Shown here piece by piece: positions 1 to 9,666 of a DNA stretch of 64,000 nt. Origin of the DNA: Enterobacter sp. Its GTDB lineage: Bacteria; Pseudomonadota; Gammaproteobacteria; Enterobacterales; Enterobacteriaceae. Location of the stretch: the NCBI GenBank assembly GCA_022649305.1, contig JALCNW010000004.1, positions 62,001 through 126,000 of the forward strand. The letters are read 5' to 3'. The notes beneath the pieces were generated by a model, which was not told the origin of the DNA, ran no database searches, and saw only the letters and a list, made by a program, of their open reading frames with translations. Every line of letters begins with the position of its first letter. The stretch's first letter is position 1. A program made the translations under genes and the position numbers.

Positions 1-3000
1 CCGTTCACTCGGTCTTCCATAGCGAGCACAACCGGCTGGTGGAGCAGTACAAAACCACCATTCTCGACAGTCACGACATTAGCCTGATCAACGAATGGCT
101 GATGCCAAATCATCAAATTACGGAAATACCGGCCGATACCAGCACCTTGCAGTGGAACGGTGAATATTTATTCCAGGCGGGGCGCTTCGCCACCGAAATG
201 GAATATCAGCATCTTGTTTTTGAAGAGTTTGCCCGCACCGTTCAGCCCGCTGTCGATCCGTTTGTTTTCTCTAACAGTGCCGACATCAATCCCGCGATTT
301 TCGCAGAATTCGCGCATGTGGTTTACCGTTTTGGCCACTCGATGCTGACGGAAACCGTCGCGCGAACCGATGCAGAGATGCAGGACGATGACATTGGTCT
401 TATTGAGGCGTTCCTTAATCCGCTAGCCTTTAATCAGCTAAATGGGGAAAGCATCTCTGATGAGCAGGCCATTGGTGCGATTGTACGCGGGATGACCCGG
501 CAGGTTGGCAACGAAATCGATGAATTTATTACGGATGCCCTGCGTAATAATCTTGTCGGCTTGCCGCTGGATTTAGGTGCGCTCAACTTAGCGCGAGGAC
601 GCGATACGCTGATGCCGACCCTGAATCAGGCGCGTGAGCAATTTTACGAATTAAGCGGCAACAGTGAGTTAAGGCCGTATACCAGCTGGGCTGATTTTGC
701 TTCCTTCCTGAAAAATCCCGCTTCCATCATCAACTTTATGGCCGCCTACGGTCAGCACGATCTCATTCGAAACGCCACGACCCTTGAAGGGAAGCGCGAT
801 GCGGTGAACTTCCTGCTGTTTGGCGATCCTGATGACCCGGCGCGTGCCGATGCGCTTGATTTCTTCATGAGCACGGGAGCCTGGGCGACAAAAGAATCAG
901 GCCTGAATACGGTTGATTTCTGGATTGGCGGGCTGGCAGAGCGCAAAAACGAGTTTGGCGGGATGCTCGGCTCTACCTTCAATTTTGTGTTTGAAACGCA
1001 AATGGAGATGTTGCAGGACGGCGACCGATTCTACTACCTGAGCCGCGTTCAGGGGCTGAATTTGCTCAATGAACTGGAAGCTAACTCCTTCTCCGCGCTG
1101 GTGATGCGTAATAGCGACCTGGGCGATGCGGGATCGTCTCACCTGCCTGCTCATCTGTTCCAGACGCCGGACCTTATTTTGGAAGTCAACAAAGCAGTTC
1201 AGACGGATATCGATCCGAAATGGGGAAATGCGCTTAAAGACCTGCTGTTCCCGCTGGTGGTACGACGTGCGGCGGGCGCAGATGTTGACGGGGATGGCGC
1301 GGCAGACGGCGCTTATCTTAAATACTCGGGCGATGGGCATGTGGTGCTTGGAGGCTCGGCCGGTAACGACACCTTAATCGGTGGTAAAGGCATCGACAGC
1401 CTGTGGGGCGATGCGGGTAACGATCGTCTCGACGGAGGCGATGAAGCCGATGTGGTTCACGGCGGCGATGGAAACGACATTATCACCGACACGGGAACGC
1501 CGATCGGCGGGGCCGACTTCCTGCATGGCGATGCCGGTCACGACGTTATCTTCTCCGGTAACGGAAACGATCTCATCTTCGGCGGCAGCGGCAGTGATTT
1601 TATGGTTGTGGGCGAAGATGCACAGGAAATTTTCGCCGGGCGTGACAACGATTTTGCCCTGGGCGGTTCCGGCGGCGACACGCTGATGGGCAACGAAGGC
1701 GACGACTGGCTGGAAGGTGGCGACGGGTTTGACTCTCTGGCGGGTGATAACTCAGAACTGTTCTTCAACAGCACCATTATTGGTCACGATGTCCTGAACG
1801 GTCAGGGTAATGATACTGACTACGATGGCGAAGCCGGCGATGACATTATGGTTCAGGGGGCCGGGATACAGCGTAATAACGGTATGTCTGGTTTTGACTG
1901 GGCCATCCACAAAGGCGACCCCAACGCGGCAAACTCGGACCTGGGTATTCCACTTTTTGTGAACCAGCAGGAGTTCATCCTGCGGGATCGCTTCGACCTG
2001 GTCGAGGGGCTGTCGGGCTGGAAATTCGATGATGTCTTAATCGGTACGGAACGACCCATTGGTACTGCGCCAGTGCAGGGCGTCCCGTTATCCAACAATC
2101 TGACTCAGGAAGGGGTAGACAGGATCAACGGGCTTCAAACCATTGTGGGCGGCCCACGTCTACTCGACCCTCATGCCGTGGTGTTTAATCCGGATAACGG
2201 CGGCGATATTTTACTCGGCGGTGGTGGCAGCGACCGTATCACGGGTAAATCGGGGAATGACATCATTGATGGCGATGCCTGGCTGAACGTGCGCATTGCA
2301 GTGTCGGGAATGGCAGGTGTGACCAGCGCTGACAGCATGAATGAACTCAAGTCGTACATGCTGGCAGGAACCTTAAAACCCAACCAACTCTCCATTGTGC
2401 GCGAGATCGTGCGAGACGGGGACGGCTCGGAAACGGACGTTGCGCTCTATCGCGATATCAGCAGCAACTATCTGTTTAACCGCAACGCCGATGGCAGCCT
2501 GACGGTGAATCATGCCACCCCGGCGGCAGGACTGGCTTTCAATGACGGTATTGACCGCCTGCTCAATATCGAAAAGCTGGAGTTTGGCAATGGTCAGCAA
2601 CTGTGGGTGACGGCGCAAAGCGCGACCGGCAATCTGACCATTTCAGATAGCACGCCCGAAGTCGGCGATCTTTTACGCGTCAATGTGGCCAACCTGCAGG
2701 ATGGAAACGGTATCGCGGCAGATGCGGCCATTACGCTGACATGGCAAGCGTTGGTTGCAGGCCAGTGGCGTGATCAGGCGACTGGCGCGGAATTCCGGGT
2801 GCCGGGTAGCATTTTGGGTGCGCCGCTGCGGGTTATCGCAAGCTTTACCGACATGATGGGGGATGCAGAAAGGCTGGTTTCGACACAGACCGGCGCGGTA
2901 ATGGTTCGCGACCAGCCTACGACGGGTGCACCGGTTATCAGCGACCTGACGCCGACGGAAAGCGTTACGCTGACCGCTATTGTCTCCGGGATTGCCGACA

Positions 3001-4097
3001 GTGATGGTCTGACCGGAGGCAACTTCACTTACCAGTGGCGAATGAGCACGGGTGGGGCATTTACCAACATTGCCGGTGCGACAGCCGCCACCTACACGCC
3101 GGGTCAGAACATGATTGGACGGACGTTGCAGGTTGTGGTGACGGTCACGGATGACGAGGGGAATCCTTCGGTCGTCCTGACTTCCGGGGCAACACAGCCT
3201 ATCGGCGATATGGTTGTCGGCAATAACTCGGCAAACACCCTTGTCGGTACGGCGTGGAGTGACGTGCTGCTTGGTGAAGGCGGTAATGACACGCTGCTGG
3301 GCCAGGCTGGAGATGACCTGCTGAACGGCGGAGCAGGAAATGACAGCCTGGACGGTGGTCGCGGTCTGGATACGCTGCTGGGTGAAGCGGGCAACGATCG
3401 CCTCGACGGCGGGCTGGATGCTGACAATATGGCGGGTGGCGCTGGGGATGATATCTACATCGTGGATAACGCAGGAGATGTGGTGACGGAAGGCGTTAAT
3501 GCCGGTAACGATACTGTCCAGACCGATCTCAATACCTACGTGATGACCGAAAACGTCGAGGTTCTGGTGTTTACTGGTCAGGGCAATTTTACCGCGACGG
3601 GGAATGCACTTGCCAACACCATCACCGGCGGCTCCGGAAATGACCGTCTTTCAGGGATGGGCGGAAATGACCAGCTATCAGGAGGCATCGGTAATGATGT
3701 GCTGGATGGCGGCGAGGGTGACGACAACCTGCAGGGTGCAAACGGCAATGACAACCTGTCCGGTGGCGCGGGTATCGATGTTCTGAGCGGTGGCATTGGG
3801 GTGGATGTGCTCAACGGCGGTACGGGGAATGACAGCCTCGACGGGGGAACCGGGGATGATTTCTTCGCGTTTGGCACCAGCTTCGGACGGGATCGTATCA
3901 CCGGTTTCGACAGTGATTCTCGCGGTGGGCAGGATCTTATGGATATCAGTCTGCTTGGCATCACCACGGCGAACTTCACGTCACGCGTGGCAATCTCGGC
4001 GAGTGCCGGCGATGCACTCGTTAACATTGACGGCAACGTTATTACGCTCGCGGGCGTCACGGCCAGCACCGTGAACGTATCGGATTTCATCTTATAA
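1..4097 (+). CDS. RTX-repeat haem peroxidase, type I secreted (5' end outside window)
   Basis: The reading frame is open from the first bases of the window (codons from base 3), so the gene starts upstream and at least 1,364 residues are visible. The first residues include SEHNRL, like the REHNR motif of animal-type haem peroxidases (myeloperoxidase family). About 100 residues on, YRFGHSML matches the segment carrying the proximal haem histidine. The N-terminal part with the distal His is not visible. From about base 1340 there are glycine/aspartate nonapeptide repeats of RTX type, a second patch near 2200, two Ig-like stretches (about 2630-3210), then a long RTX block (about 3220-3870) and a C-terminal tail ending in DFIL, typical of uncleaved type I secretion signals. 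The exporter genes follow at once, so this is almost certainly their substrate. Likely role: secreted calcium-binding peroxidase acting outside the cell; the physiological substrate is unknown. Confidence 0.85.
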   Translation, partial: VHSVFHSEHNRLVEQYKTTILDSHDISLINEWLMPNHQITEIPADTSTLQWNGEYLFQAGRFATEMEYQHLVFEEFARTVQPAVDPFVFSNSADINPAIFAEFAHVVYRFGHSMLTETVARTDAEMQDDDIGLIEAFLNPLAFNQLNGESISDEQAIGAIVRGMTRQVGNEIDEFITDALRNNLVGLPLDLGALNLARGRDTLMPTLNQAREQFYELSGNSELRPYTSWADFASFLKNPASIINFMAAYGQHDLIRNATTLEGKRDAVNFLLFGDPDDPARADALDFFMSTGAWATKESGLNTVDFWIGGLAERKNEFGGMLGSTFNFVFETQMEMLQDGDRFYYLSRVQGLNLLNELEANSFSALVMRNSDLGDAGSSHLPAHLFQTPDLILEVNKAVQTDIDPKWGNALKDLLFPLVVRRAAGADVDGDGAADGAYLKYSGDGHVVLGGSAGNDTLIGGKGIDSLWGDAGNDRLDGGDEADVVHGGDGNDIITDTGTPIGGADFLHGDAGHDVIFSGNGNDLIFGGSGSDFMVVGEDAQEIFAGRDNDFALGGSGGDTLMGNEGDDWLEGGDGFDSLAGDNSELFFNSTIIGHDVLNGQGNDTDYDGEAGDDIMVQGAGIQRNNGMSGFDWAIHKGDPNAANSDLGIPLFVNQQEFILRDRFDLVEGLSGWKFDDVLIGTERPIGTAPVQGVPLSNNLTQEGVDRINGLQTIVGGPRLLDPHAVVFNPDNGGDILLGGGGSDRITGKSGNDIIDGDAWLNVRIAVSGMAGVTSADSMNELKSYMLAGTLKPNQLSIVREIVRDGDGSETDVALYRDISSNYLFNRNADGSLTVNHATPAAGLAFNDGIDRLLNIEKLEFGNGQQLWVTAQSATGNLTISDSTPEVGDLLRVNVANLQDGNGIAADAAITLTWQALVAGQWRDQATGAEFRVPGSILGAPLRVIASFTDMMGDAERLVSTQTGAVMVRDQPTTGAPVISDLTPTESVTLTAIVSGIADSDGLTGGNFTYQWRMSTGGAFTNIAGATAATYTPGQNMIGRTLQVVVTVTDDEGNPSVVLTSGATQPIGDMVVGNNSANTLVGTAWSDVLLGEGGNDTLLGQAGDDLLNGGAGNDSLDGGRGLDTLLGEAGNDRLDGGLDADNMAGGAGDDIYIVDNAGDVVTEGVNAGNDTVQTDLNTYVMTENVEVLVFTGQGNFTATGNALANTITGGSGNDRLSGMGGNDQLSGGIGNDVLDGGEGDDNLQGANGNDNLSGGAGIDVLSGGIGVDVLNGGTGNDSLDGGTGDDFFAFGTSFGRDRITGFDSDSRGGQDLMDISLLGITTANFTSRVAISASAGDALVNIDGNVITLAGVTASTVNVSDFIL

Positions 4098-4107
4098 CCT
4101 CAGGCAG

Positions 4108-4132
4108 CCACGACCCTTTTCTGGGGTCGTGG
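4108..4132 (+). terminator. Intercistronic hairpin after the RTX gene
   Basis: A 9-bp perfect stem (CCACGACCC / GGGTCGTGG) with a 7-base loop lies 10 bases after the stop codon, with no T-run behind it. It may stabilise the 3' end or partly attenuate transcription, giving more substrate than exporter; that role is inferred. Confidence 0.5.
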
Positions 4133-4157
4133 CGATTCACTGCATAAGGAGAAAGCT

Positions 4158-5900
4158 ATGCCGCGCCAGCCAACGTCACCAGAATTGCAAACTGCGTTAA
4201 AGGGAACCCGGCCAGCATTTTTGGTGCTGCTATTTTTTAGCAGCACCATCAATATGCTGATGCTGGCACCAGCAATTTATATGTTGCAGGTCTACGATCG
4301 CGTGCTGGTCAGTAAAAACACCACCACACTACTCATGTTAACGCTGTTGATTATCGGTATTTACACCGTTATTTCGATGATTGAGTTTGCGCGCGCCAGC
4401 GTAATGACGCGACTTGGAAATCGGCTGGATGTGAAATTAAATCAGTTAGTGTTTAACGCCGCGTTTAAGCGACGCATTGTGACGGGCGATAATAACCCGG
4501 CACAGGCGCTCGGTGACCTGGCTCAGGTTCGACAATTTCTCTCCGGCAACAGTATTTTTGCTTTACTCGATATTCCCTGGACACCTTTTTATTTATTAAT
4601 TGCCTTCCTCGTTCACCCTTTGCTGGGATATATCTCCGTCGTGGGAATACTGCTTTTATTTACCCTGACGCTGATTACAGAACTGACCACCAAAAAACCG
4701 ATTCAACAGGCTCATTCATTAACGCAAAGTAATAGCAGCAAGCTCAACAAGCAGCTGCAAAACTCCGATACCATCGAGGCGATGGGGATGCTTCCAACCC
4801 TGAAGCATCACTGGCTGGAGCAGCACAGTAAAGTCCTGGTGATACAAACGCATATCGCCGACAGAACCTCAGGGCTAAGTAGCCTGAGTCGGTTTGTCCG
4901 GATACTGCTGCAATCCGTTTCACTGGGCGCAGGTGCGCTGCTGGTTATTGGAGGGCAAATTACCCCAGGCCTGATGATTGCAGCATCCATTATTCTTGGG
5001 CGGGTACTGAATCCCGTTGAGCAAGTCATTGCGAGCTGGAAACAGTTTGTCCAGTTTCGCCACGCGTGGCACCAGCTCTCAACGCTGCTGAAAGAGTATC
5101 CGGAGCCTAAAGCGGTGCTGACGCTACCGCGTCCGAAAGGCAATATTAGCGTTGAGGGATTGTTTGCCGCGCCTCCCGGACAAAAGACGCCAACGCTTCG
5201 AAATATAGCCTTTCAGCTTGATCAAGGTGAAGTGCTGGGCATTATTGGCCCGTCCGCATCCGGTAAAACGTCTCTCGCTAAATTACTTGTTGGGGTCTGG
5301 GCTCCGCTTGCCGGTAAGGTTCGCATTGACGGTGCGGATATTTGCCATTGGGACAAAGCCCTACTTGGCCCGTCGATAGGCTATTTGTCGCAAGAAGTTG
5401 AACTGTTTGACGGGAGCATCGCGCAAAACATTGCGCGCTTTACACAAAACGATAGCGACGCCATCGTGGCTGCGGCGACGCTGGCAGGCGTGCATGACAT
5501 GATTTTACGACTGCCGCAGGGTTACGACACGCCGCTCGGTGCAAACGGGTATCAATTATCCGGGGGGCAACGACAGCGTATTGGGTTAGCCCGGGCTGTC
5601 TATAACAACCCCGCCTTTATTGTTCTTGATGAACCCAATGCCAACCTTGATGACGCCGGGGAATATGCCCTGATCCAGGCCATTAACGCGGTGCGCGCGC
5701 AGGGACAAACCGTGGTGATTATTTCCCATCGCCCCACGTTGTTGGGGGTTGTGAATAAAATCCTGTTGCTTAACGACGGTGCAGTTCAAGAGTTCGGCAC
5801 CCGCGACCAGGTTTTCGCCAATCTTCGTCAGGCGAATATTTTAAAACCGGTATCCACCGCGTCTGGACTGAATGGTGAGCCGCAGCGAGAGGCATTGTGA
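4158..5900 (+). CDS. Type I secretion ABC transporter/permease (PrtD-like)
   Basis: At 580 residues this has the length of the PrtD/AprD class of type I secretion ATPases and lacks the N-terminal C39-like domain of HlyB. The N-terminal half is a membrane domain (hydrophobic segments from about residue 20 to 300). The C-terminal half is an ABC domain with Walker A (GPSASGKTS, about residue 363), signature LSGGQRQR (about 466) and Walker B IVLDEPNANLD (about 488). It should drive one-step export of the RTX peroxidase encoded just upstream, through an inner-membrane complex with the next gene product and an outer-membrane channel such as TolC, which is not in this window. The start ATG follows AAGGAG at good spacing. 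Its end overlaps the next gene by 4 bp. Confidence 0.93.
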   Translation: MPRQPTSPELQTALKGTRPAFLVLLFFSSTINMLMLAPAIYMLQVYDRVLVSKNTTTLLMLTLLIIGIYTVISMIEFARASVMTRLGNRLDVKLNQLVFNAAFKRRIVTGDNNPAQALGDLAQVRQFLSGNSIFALLDIPWTPFYLLIAFLVHPLLGYISVVGILLLFTLTLITELTTKKPIQQAHSLTQSNSSKLNKQLQNSDTIEAMGMLPTLKHHWLEQHSKVLVIQTHIADRTSGLSSLSRFVRILLQSVSLGAGALLVIGGQITPGLMIAASIILGRVLNPVEQVIASWKQFVQFRHAWHQLSTLLKEYPEPKAVLTLPRPKGNISVEGLFAAPPGQKTPTLRNIAFQLDQGEVLGIIGPSASGKTSLAKLLVGVWAPLAGKVRIDGADICHWDKALLGPSIGYLSQEVELFDGSIAQNIARFTQNDSDAIVAAATLAGVHDMILRLPQGYDTPLGANGYQLSGGQRQRIGLARAVYNNPAFIVLDEPNANLDDAGEYALIQAINAVRAQGQTVVIISHRPTLLGVVNKILLLNDGAVQEFGTRDQVFANLRQANILKPVSTASGLNGEPQREAL

Positions 5901-7234
5901 TGAAAAAAATAAGCGATAAACCCCCGACTCCCGATACCAGCGGTGTTGATACCAATATCTGGCCGCCATTATTACGTGGGATCGTCATTATCATCCTGGG
6001 AGTAGGCGGCTTTTTACTGTGGGCAGTGCAAGCCCCTCTTGATGCCGGGGTTGTGGCGGATGGTACAGTCACCGTATCGAGCAATCGTAAAACCATTCAG
6101 CATTTAAGCGGTGGGCGGGTCACCGATATCTTTATAAAAGAAGGGGACCTGGTGAAAAAAAATCAGGTACTCGTGCGTTTAGATAAAATGCAGCTGGATA
6201 TGCGCTACAGCGCGCTGAGCGCGCAGTACATTTCCGCCAAAGCCATCGAAGACCGTTTACTGGCAGAGAGAGACGGGCTTGAGATCATTTCCTTTAGCAA
6301 AACCCTGTCGCTGAATTTTGCCAATAATAAACGCCTTGAAGAGATTAAACATCTACAGGAAAAACTGTTCGAGACCCGCCGTAAAACCATTCAGGATGAA
6401 CTGTCGATGATTGATGAGACGCTGGATGGTCTTGCAGGGCAGACTGAGAATCTGAATAAAATAAAAGGATTTCGTGAACATCAGTTCAACCTGATTAGCA
6501 GAGAGTTGGGGGCGGTCAGGGCGTTGAGTGAAAAAAATTATTATCCGAAGGCGCAGCTGTTGGGTCTGGAGCGTGAGGCCGCCGAGATATCCAGCAATGT
6601 GTCTGAGGACATTCTTAATATTGCTAAACTCAAGTCGCAGCAAAATGAACTGAAAATAAAAGCGTATCAGGTTAATCATCAGTATATGAAAGAGGTCGAG
6701 TCTGAGTTAACGCTTAAACAAAAAGATGTTGCCATGCTGGAAGATGAATTAGTGTCCACCAGACATGAACTGGAGAATACCGAAATCCGCTCTCCTATCG
6801 AGGGGATTGTGCTGGATGTCAAAGTCAGCACCGTAGGCGGCGTTATTCAACCGGGTGAGCACCTCATGGATATCGTTGCGGCAGGCCAACCTTTGCAGAT
6901 TGACGCCAAAATCCCGGTGCAGGCGATCGACAAACTGGCCCCAGGACTGACGGTGGATGTTCTGTTCCCCGCGCTCAACCACGCGTTATTGCCGTCGGTT
7001 CCGGCTCGCGTATTAACCATATCAGCCGACAGGTTAATTGATAAAGTCAGCCAACAACCCTATTACCTTGCGGAGGTGCAGGTTTCAGCGGAGGGCGTAC
7101 ATCTACTCGGTGATTACAAAATTAAAGCGGGCATGCCCGCCAGCGTGACGATAAAAACCGGTGAACGCACGATGCTCAGTTATTTGTTCAAACCGTTAAT
7201 CGCGCGACTGGAACTGGCCTTTAAAGAGTACTAG
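5897..7234 (+). CDS. HlyD/PrtE-family type I secretion periplasmic adaptor
   Basis: This 445-residue membrane-fusion protein has a short cytoplasmic N-terminus, one membrane segment at about residues 24-42, then the beta-barrel/lipoyl start (VVADGTVTVSSNRKTIQHL), a long charged alpha-helical hairpin region (about 100-290) and a second lipoyl half (ENTEIRSPIEGIVLDV). This is the standard layout of HlyD/PrtE adaptors that link the ABC exporter to an outer-membrane duct. The ATGA overlap with the ABC gene indicates translational coupling. It completes a three-gene substrate-ABC-adaptor cassette. No outer-membrane factor gene follows, so a shared TolC is assumed. Confidence 0.93.
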   Translation: MMKKISDKPPTPDTSGVDTNIWPPLLRGIVIIILGVGGFLLWAVQAPLDAGVVADGTVTVSSNRKTIQHLSGGRVTDIFIKEGDLVKKNQVLVRLDKMQLDMRYSALSAQYISAKAIEDRLLAERDGLEIISFSKTLSLNFANNKRLEEIKHLQEKLFETRRKTIQDELSMIDETLDGLAGQTENLNKIKGFREHQFNLISRELGAVRALSEKNYYPKAQLLGLEREAAEISSNVSEDILNIAKLKSQQNELKIKAYQVNHQYMKEVESELTLKQKDVAMLEDELVSTRHELENTEIRSPIEGIVLDVKVSTVGGVIQPGEHLMDIVAAGQPLQIDAKIPVQAIDKLAPGLTVDVLFPALNHALLPSVPARVLTISADRLIDKVSQQPYYLAEVQVSAEGVHLLGDYKIKAGMPASVTIKTGERTMLSYLFKPLIARLELAFKEY

Positions 7235-7282
7235 GGCATTCTGTGATAAGATCGCTTTCTTTTTTCATCAGGAGTGTCTGCA

Positions 7283-7951
7283 ATGACTGAAGGCCCATTA
7301 AATGAAAGCGAACTGGAGTGGCTGGAAGAGACATTAATGTCACACGGTCATGCCGATGAATCCGTAATCGATGTTTCTGAACTCGATGGCATGCTCACTG
7401 CCGTGCTATCTGGGCCGGTTGTGGTAGAGCCAGATGCCTGGTTGGTTGCCGTGTGGGGTGGTAAGGCGAATATTCCACGCTGGAAAAACGATCGTGAGAT
7501 GCATCGTTTTATCGATCTCTGCTTTAAGCATATGAATGATATCGCCGAACGCTTGAGCGACTATCCGGATCAGTTCGAACCTGTCTTTGGCTATAACGAA
7601 GTGGATGGCAAAACCTACACGGTGGTGGAAGAGTGGTGCTTTGGGTATCTGCGCGGTATGGCGCTGACCGACTGGTCCACACTGCCCGAAGCGTTAAAAG
7701 CCGATCTCGACGTCATCGCCCTTCACGGTAGCGAAGATAACTTTGATAAGCTGGAAGGGTTAACGGAAGAAGAGTTTGAAGCTAGCATCGAACGCATTAA
7801 ACCAGCGGCGCTGCGCTTATACAACTACTGGCTGGAGAATCCTCAGGAATCTGTCGCGCAACAACCGATAGTGAACGGGGTAAAAGTAGGTCGTAACGAT
7901 CCGTGTCCATGCGGAAGCGGTAAGAAATTTAAAAGCTGCTGTCTGCATTGA
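7283..7951 (+). CDS. yecA: YecA, UPF0149 family protein with SEC-C zinc motif
   Basis: The 222-residue product matches E. coli YecA in length and layout: a UPF0149 domain, then a C-terminal SEC-C motif ([15 protein letters not shown]) like the metal-binding, SecB/ribosome-contacting tail of SecA. In E. coli, YecA (AscA) has been linked to SecA and ribosomes; that is family knowledge, not visible here. The ATG at 7283 was chosen because AGGAG lies 8 bases upstream; an in-frame GTG at 7274 overlaps that ribosome site. In E. coli this gene lies beside the pgsA-glyW-cysT-leuZ tRNA cluster, whereas here its left neighbour is the RTX export cassette. Confidence 0.95.
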   Translation: MTEGPLNESELEWLEETLMSHGHADESVIDVSELDGMLTAVLSGPVVVEPDAWLVAVWGGKANIPRWKNDREMHRFIDLCFKHMNDIAERLSDYPDQFEPVFGYNEVDGKTYTVVEEWCFGYLRGMALTDWSTLPEALKADLDVIALHGSEDNFDKLEGLTEEEFEASIERIKPAALRLYNYWLENPQESVAQQPIVNGVKVGRNDPCPCGSGKKFKSCCLH

Positions 7952-7952
7952 T

Positions 7953-7987
7953 AAAAAGAGGGGCTCAATATTGAGCCCCTCTTTTTT
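7953..7987. terminator. Bidirectional terminator between yecA and tyrP
   Basis: A near-perfect palindrome flanked by an A-run and a T-run: AAAAAGAGGGGCTCAA, a short loop, then the complementary arm ending in six T. It can serve both convergent genes. Confidence 0.92.
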
Positions 7988-9197
7988 AGCCCACTTCGGG
8001 CAGTAGCCCGGTGGCAATTGAAAACTGCACCAGAATCACCGCTATCCCGCACGCAAACACTATGACCAGCAACGGTTTTCCTCCTTTAACCCGATATCCC
8101 GCGTCAGGATGCTGCTGACGGCTTCGCCATGCGAGGAGGGAAGGGAGCAGCAGGGCAAGCACCGATAACGCCACGCCGGCGTAACCCAGCGCCATAACAA
8201 ATCCACGCGGATAGAACAGCGCAAAGGCCAGCGGTGGCAAGAAGGTAATGATGCCCGTTTGGATACGCCCTGCAACAGAACGGCGACGCTGGAAAAGATC
8301 GGCAAGATAATCAAACAGCCCCAGCGCTACGCCAAGAAATGAGGTCGCCAGGGCAAGATCCGCAAACAGATGAACCGCCAGCTCGACGTGTGGTGAAGCA
8401 ACGACTTCACGCAGCGCCTGCAGAAAACCGTTCAGACCGGAATGGTCAGCCATCAACCCCATAAAGGTCGAGGAACCAATGCTGCCGAGCGTAACCAACT
8501 GCCAGAAGATATAGGCAATTAACGGAACCGCACTGCCGATAATGAAAACGCGACGCAGTTTACGAATATCACCGTTCATATAGCTCACGATGCTTGGCAC
8601 GCTGCCGTGAAAGCCAAACGACGTGAAAATAACCGGGATGGCGGAAAGCGCCAACCCTTGCTCAAGCGGTAAGGTTAACAGGTTCACTTTATGAACATGC
8701 GGGGCGAGTAACGCCAGCATGACCACCAGGAAAACGATCTTGGCGCTAAACAAAAAGCGGTTAAACAGATCGACAAGCGATGTTCCTACGCAGACTACGC
8801 CACCACCAATCAGGGTAAAGAAGAGAACGCCCGTTGCTGGAGAGATATCCGAGCCAAACCAGTCGTTTACGCTTGAGGCAATCAGTTCGCCAGCACCGCT
8901 CATGTAGGCTGCGGTTAAGGCGTACATCAGAAACATCATGCTAAAACCGGTGATCCACTGGCCGTAACGACCCAGATACCTTGCCGCCAGAGAACCCAGT
9001 CCGGTATCCGCAGGAACATGCTGATAAACCTCGAGGAGCAGCAACGCGGTATAACACATCAGCGCCCAAAGTCCGACTAACAGCAGCAACGTCACACCAA
9101 AACCCACGCCTGCGGCGGCCAAAGGCATCGCCAGCATTCCTGCGCCAATCGTGGTGCCTGCGACGATAAAAATACTTCCCAGAGTTCTATTCTTCAC
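7986..9197 (-). CDS. tyrP: Tyrosine-specific proton symporter TyrP
   Basis: The product is 403 residues, the same length as E. coli TyrP and very similar throughout (for example [17 protein letters not shown] at the N-terminus and [20 protein letters not shown] mid-protein). It is an aromatic amino-acid permease of the HAAAP family with about 11 membrane segments, importing tyrosine with protons. The start is taken as GTG at 9195-9197, preceded by AGAGGA at good spacing; the longer upstream frame has no family support. TyrR-like operators lie upstream, consistent with the known tyrosine repression and phenylalanine activation of tyrP. Confidence 0.96.
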   Translation of the reverse strand: MKNRTLGSIFIVAGTTIGAGMLAMPLAAAGVGFGVTLLLLVGLWALMCYTALLLLEVYQHVPADTGLGSLAARYLGRYGQWITGFSMMFLMYALTAAYMSGAGELIASSVNDWFGSDISPATGVLFFTLIGGGVVCVGTSLVDLFNRFLFSAKIVFLVVMLALLAPHVHKVNLLTLPLEQGLALSAIPVIFTSFGFHGSVPSIVSYMNGDIRKLRRVFIIGSAVPLIAYIFWQLVTLGSIGSSTFMGLMADHSGLNGFLQALREVVASPHVELAVHLFADLALATSFLGVALGLFDYLADLFQRRRSVAGRIQTGIITFLPPLAFALFYPRGFVMALGYAGVALSVLALLLPSLLAWRSRQQHPDAGYRVKGGKPLLVIVFACGIAVILVQFSIATGLLPEVG

Positions 9198-9265
9198 GCT
9201 TTCCTCTACTGCGCCATCACTTCGCAACCTAATCTGCGGCGCAGCGTAAGGGAAAATCATTATTT

Positions 9266-9306
9266 CGTCAAATCGTCGTTACAAGTGGTGTAATTAATTT
9301 TTTACA
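9266..9306 (-). promoter_or_regulatory. Pair of TyrR boxes upstream of tyrP
   Basis: Read on the minus strand, 9289-9306 is TGTAAA-N6-ATTACA, one mismatch from the TyrR consensus TGTAAA-N6-TTTACA. A weaker 18-bp copy lies at 9266-9283 (plus strand CGTCAA-N6-GTTACA), its centre 23 bp from the first. A strong plus a weak box in tandem is the known arrangement at tyrP, where ligand-dependent TyrR represses or activates. Box identity is from sequence match; function is inferred. Confidence 0.75.
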
Positions 9307-9395
9307 GGTGTTGGCGCTTATGTGTCGAAAGCTGTGCCAGCGCAATACGTGACGTGGGATGAACGTTTAGGCTGTGTTTTTGAACGGGAGGCTAT

Positions 9396-9635
9396 ATGGC
9401 GTCAATTCACGGGCATGAAGTACTCAACATGATGATTGAGTCGGGCGAGCAGTACAGCGAACAAAGTTTGGTTCTGGCCATCCATTCGCGATTTGGGGAA
9501 ACGGCGCGCTTTCACACCTGTTCTGCGTCTGAGATGTCGGCTTCAGCGCTGGTGGCGTTTTTGGCCGATAAAGGTAAATTCATTCCGGTAGAAACAGGTT
9601 TTTCTACCCACGAAAGCAAAATATGTCGCCATTAA
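9396..9635 (+). CDS. yecH: YecH, DUF2492 family small protein
   Basis: The 79-residue product has the same length as E. coli YecH and its conserved features (IHGHEVLNMM at the start, RFHTCSASEMSA mid-protein, a C-terminal Cys-Arg-His). The family is annotated as a putative metal-chelating protein of unknown function. GGGAGG lies 9 bases before the ATG. The gene is divergent from tyrP and convergent with ftnA, the same order as in E. coli. Confidence 0.93.
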   Translation: MASIHGHEVLNMMIESGEQYSEQSLVLAIHSRFGETARFHTCSASEMSASALVAFLADKGKFIPVETGFSTHESKICRH

Positions 9636-9639
9636 AAAT

Positions 9640-9664
9640 GGGAGCCTGTTGTGGCTCCCCTTTT
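9640..9664. terminator. Terminator between yecH and ftnA
   Basis: Stem GGGAGCC / GGCTCCC with a 6-base loop, followed by TTTT on the plus strand and preceded by a five-A run that becomes a T-run on the minus strand, so it can act for both convergent genes. Confidence 0.85.
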
Positions 9665-9666
9665 AA

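Noticed and set aside
897-1340. Long reading frames on the opposite strand of the RTX gene (also 3104-3427 and 3578-4090)
   Set aside because: They are antisense shadows of Gly/Asp-rich repeats, giving Ser/Pro-rich nonsense without starts or family motifs.
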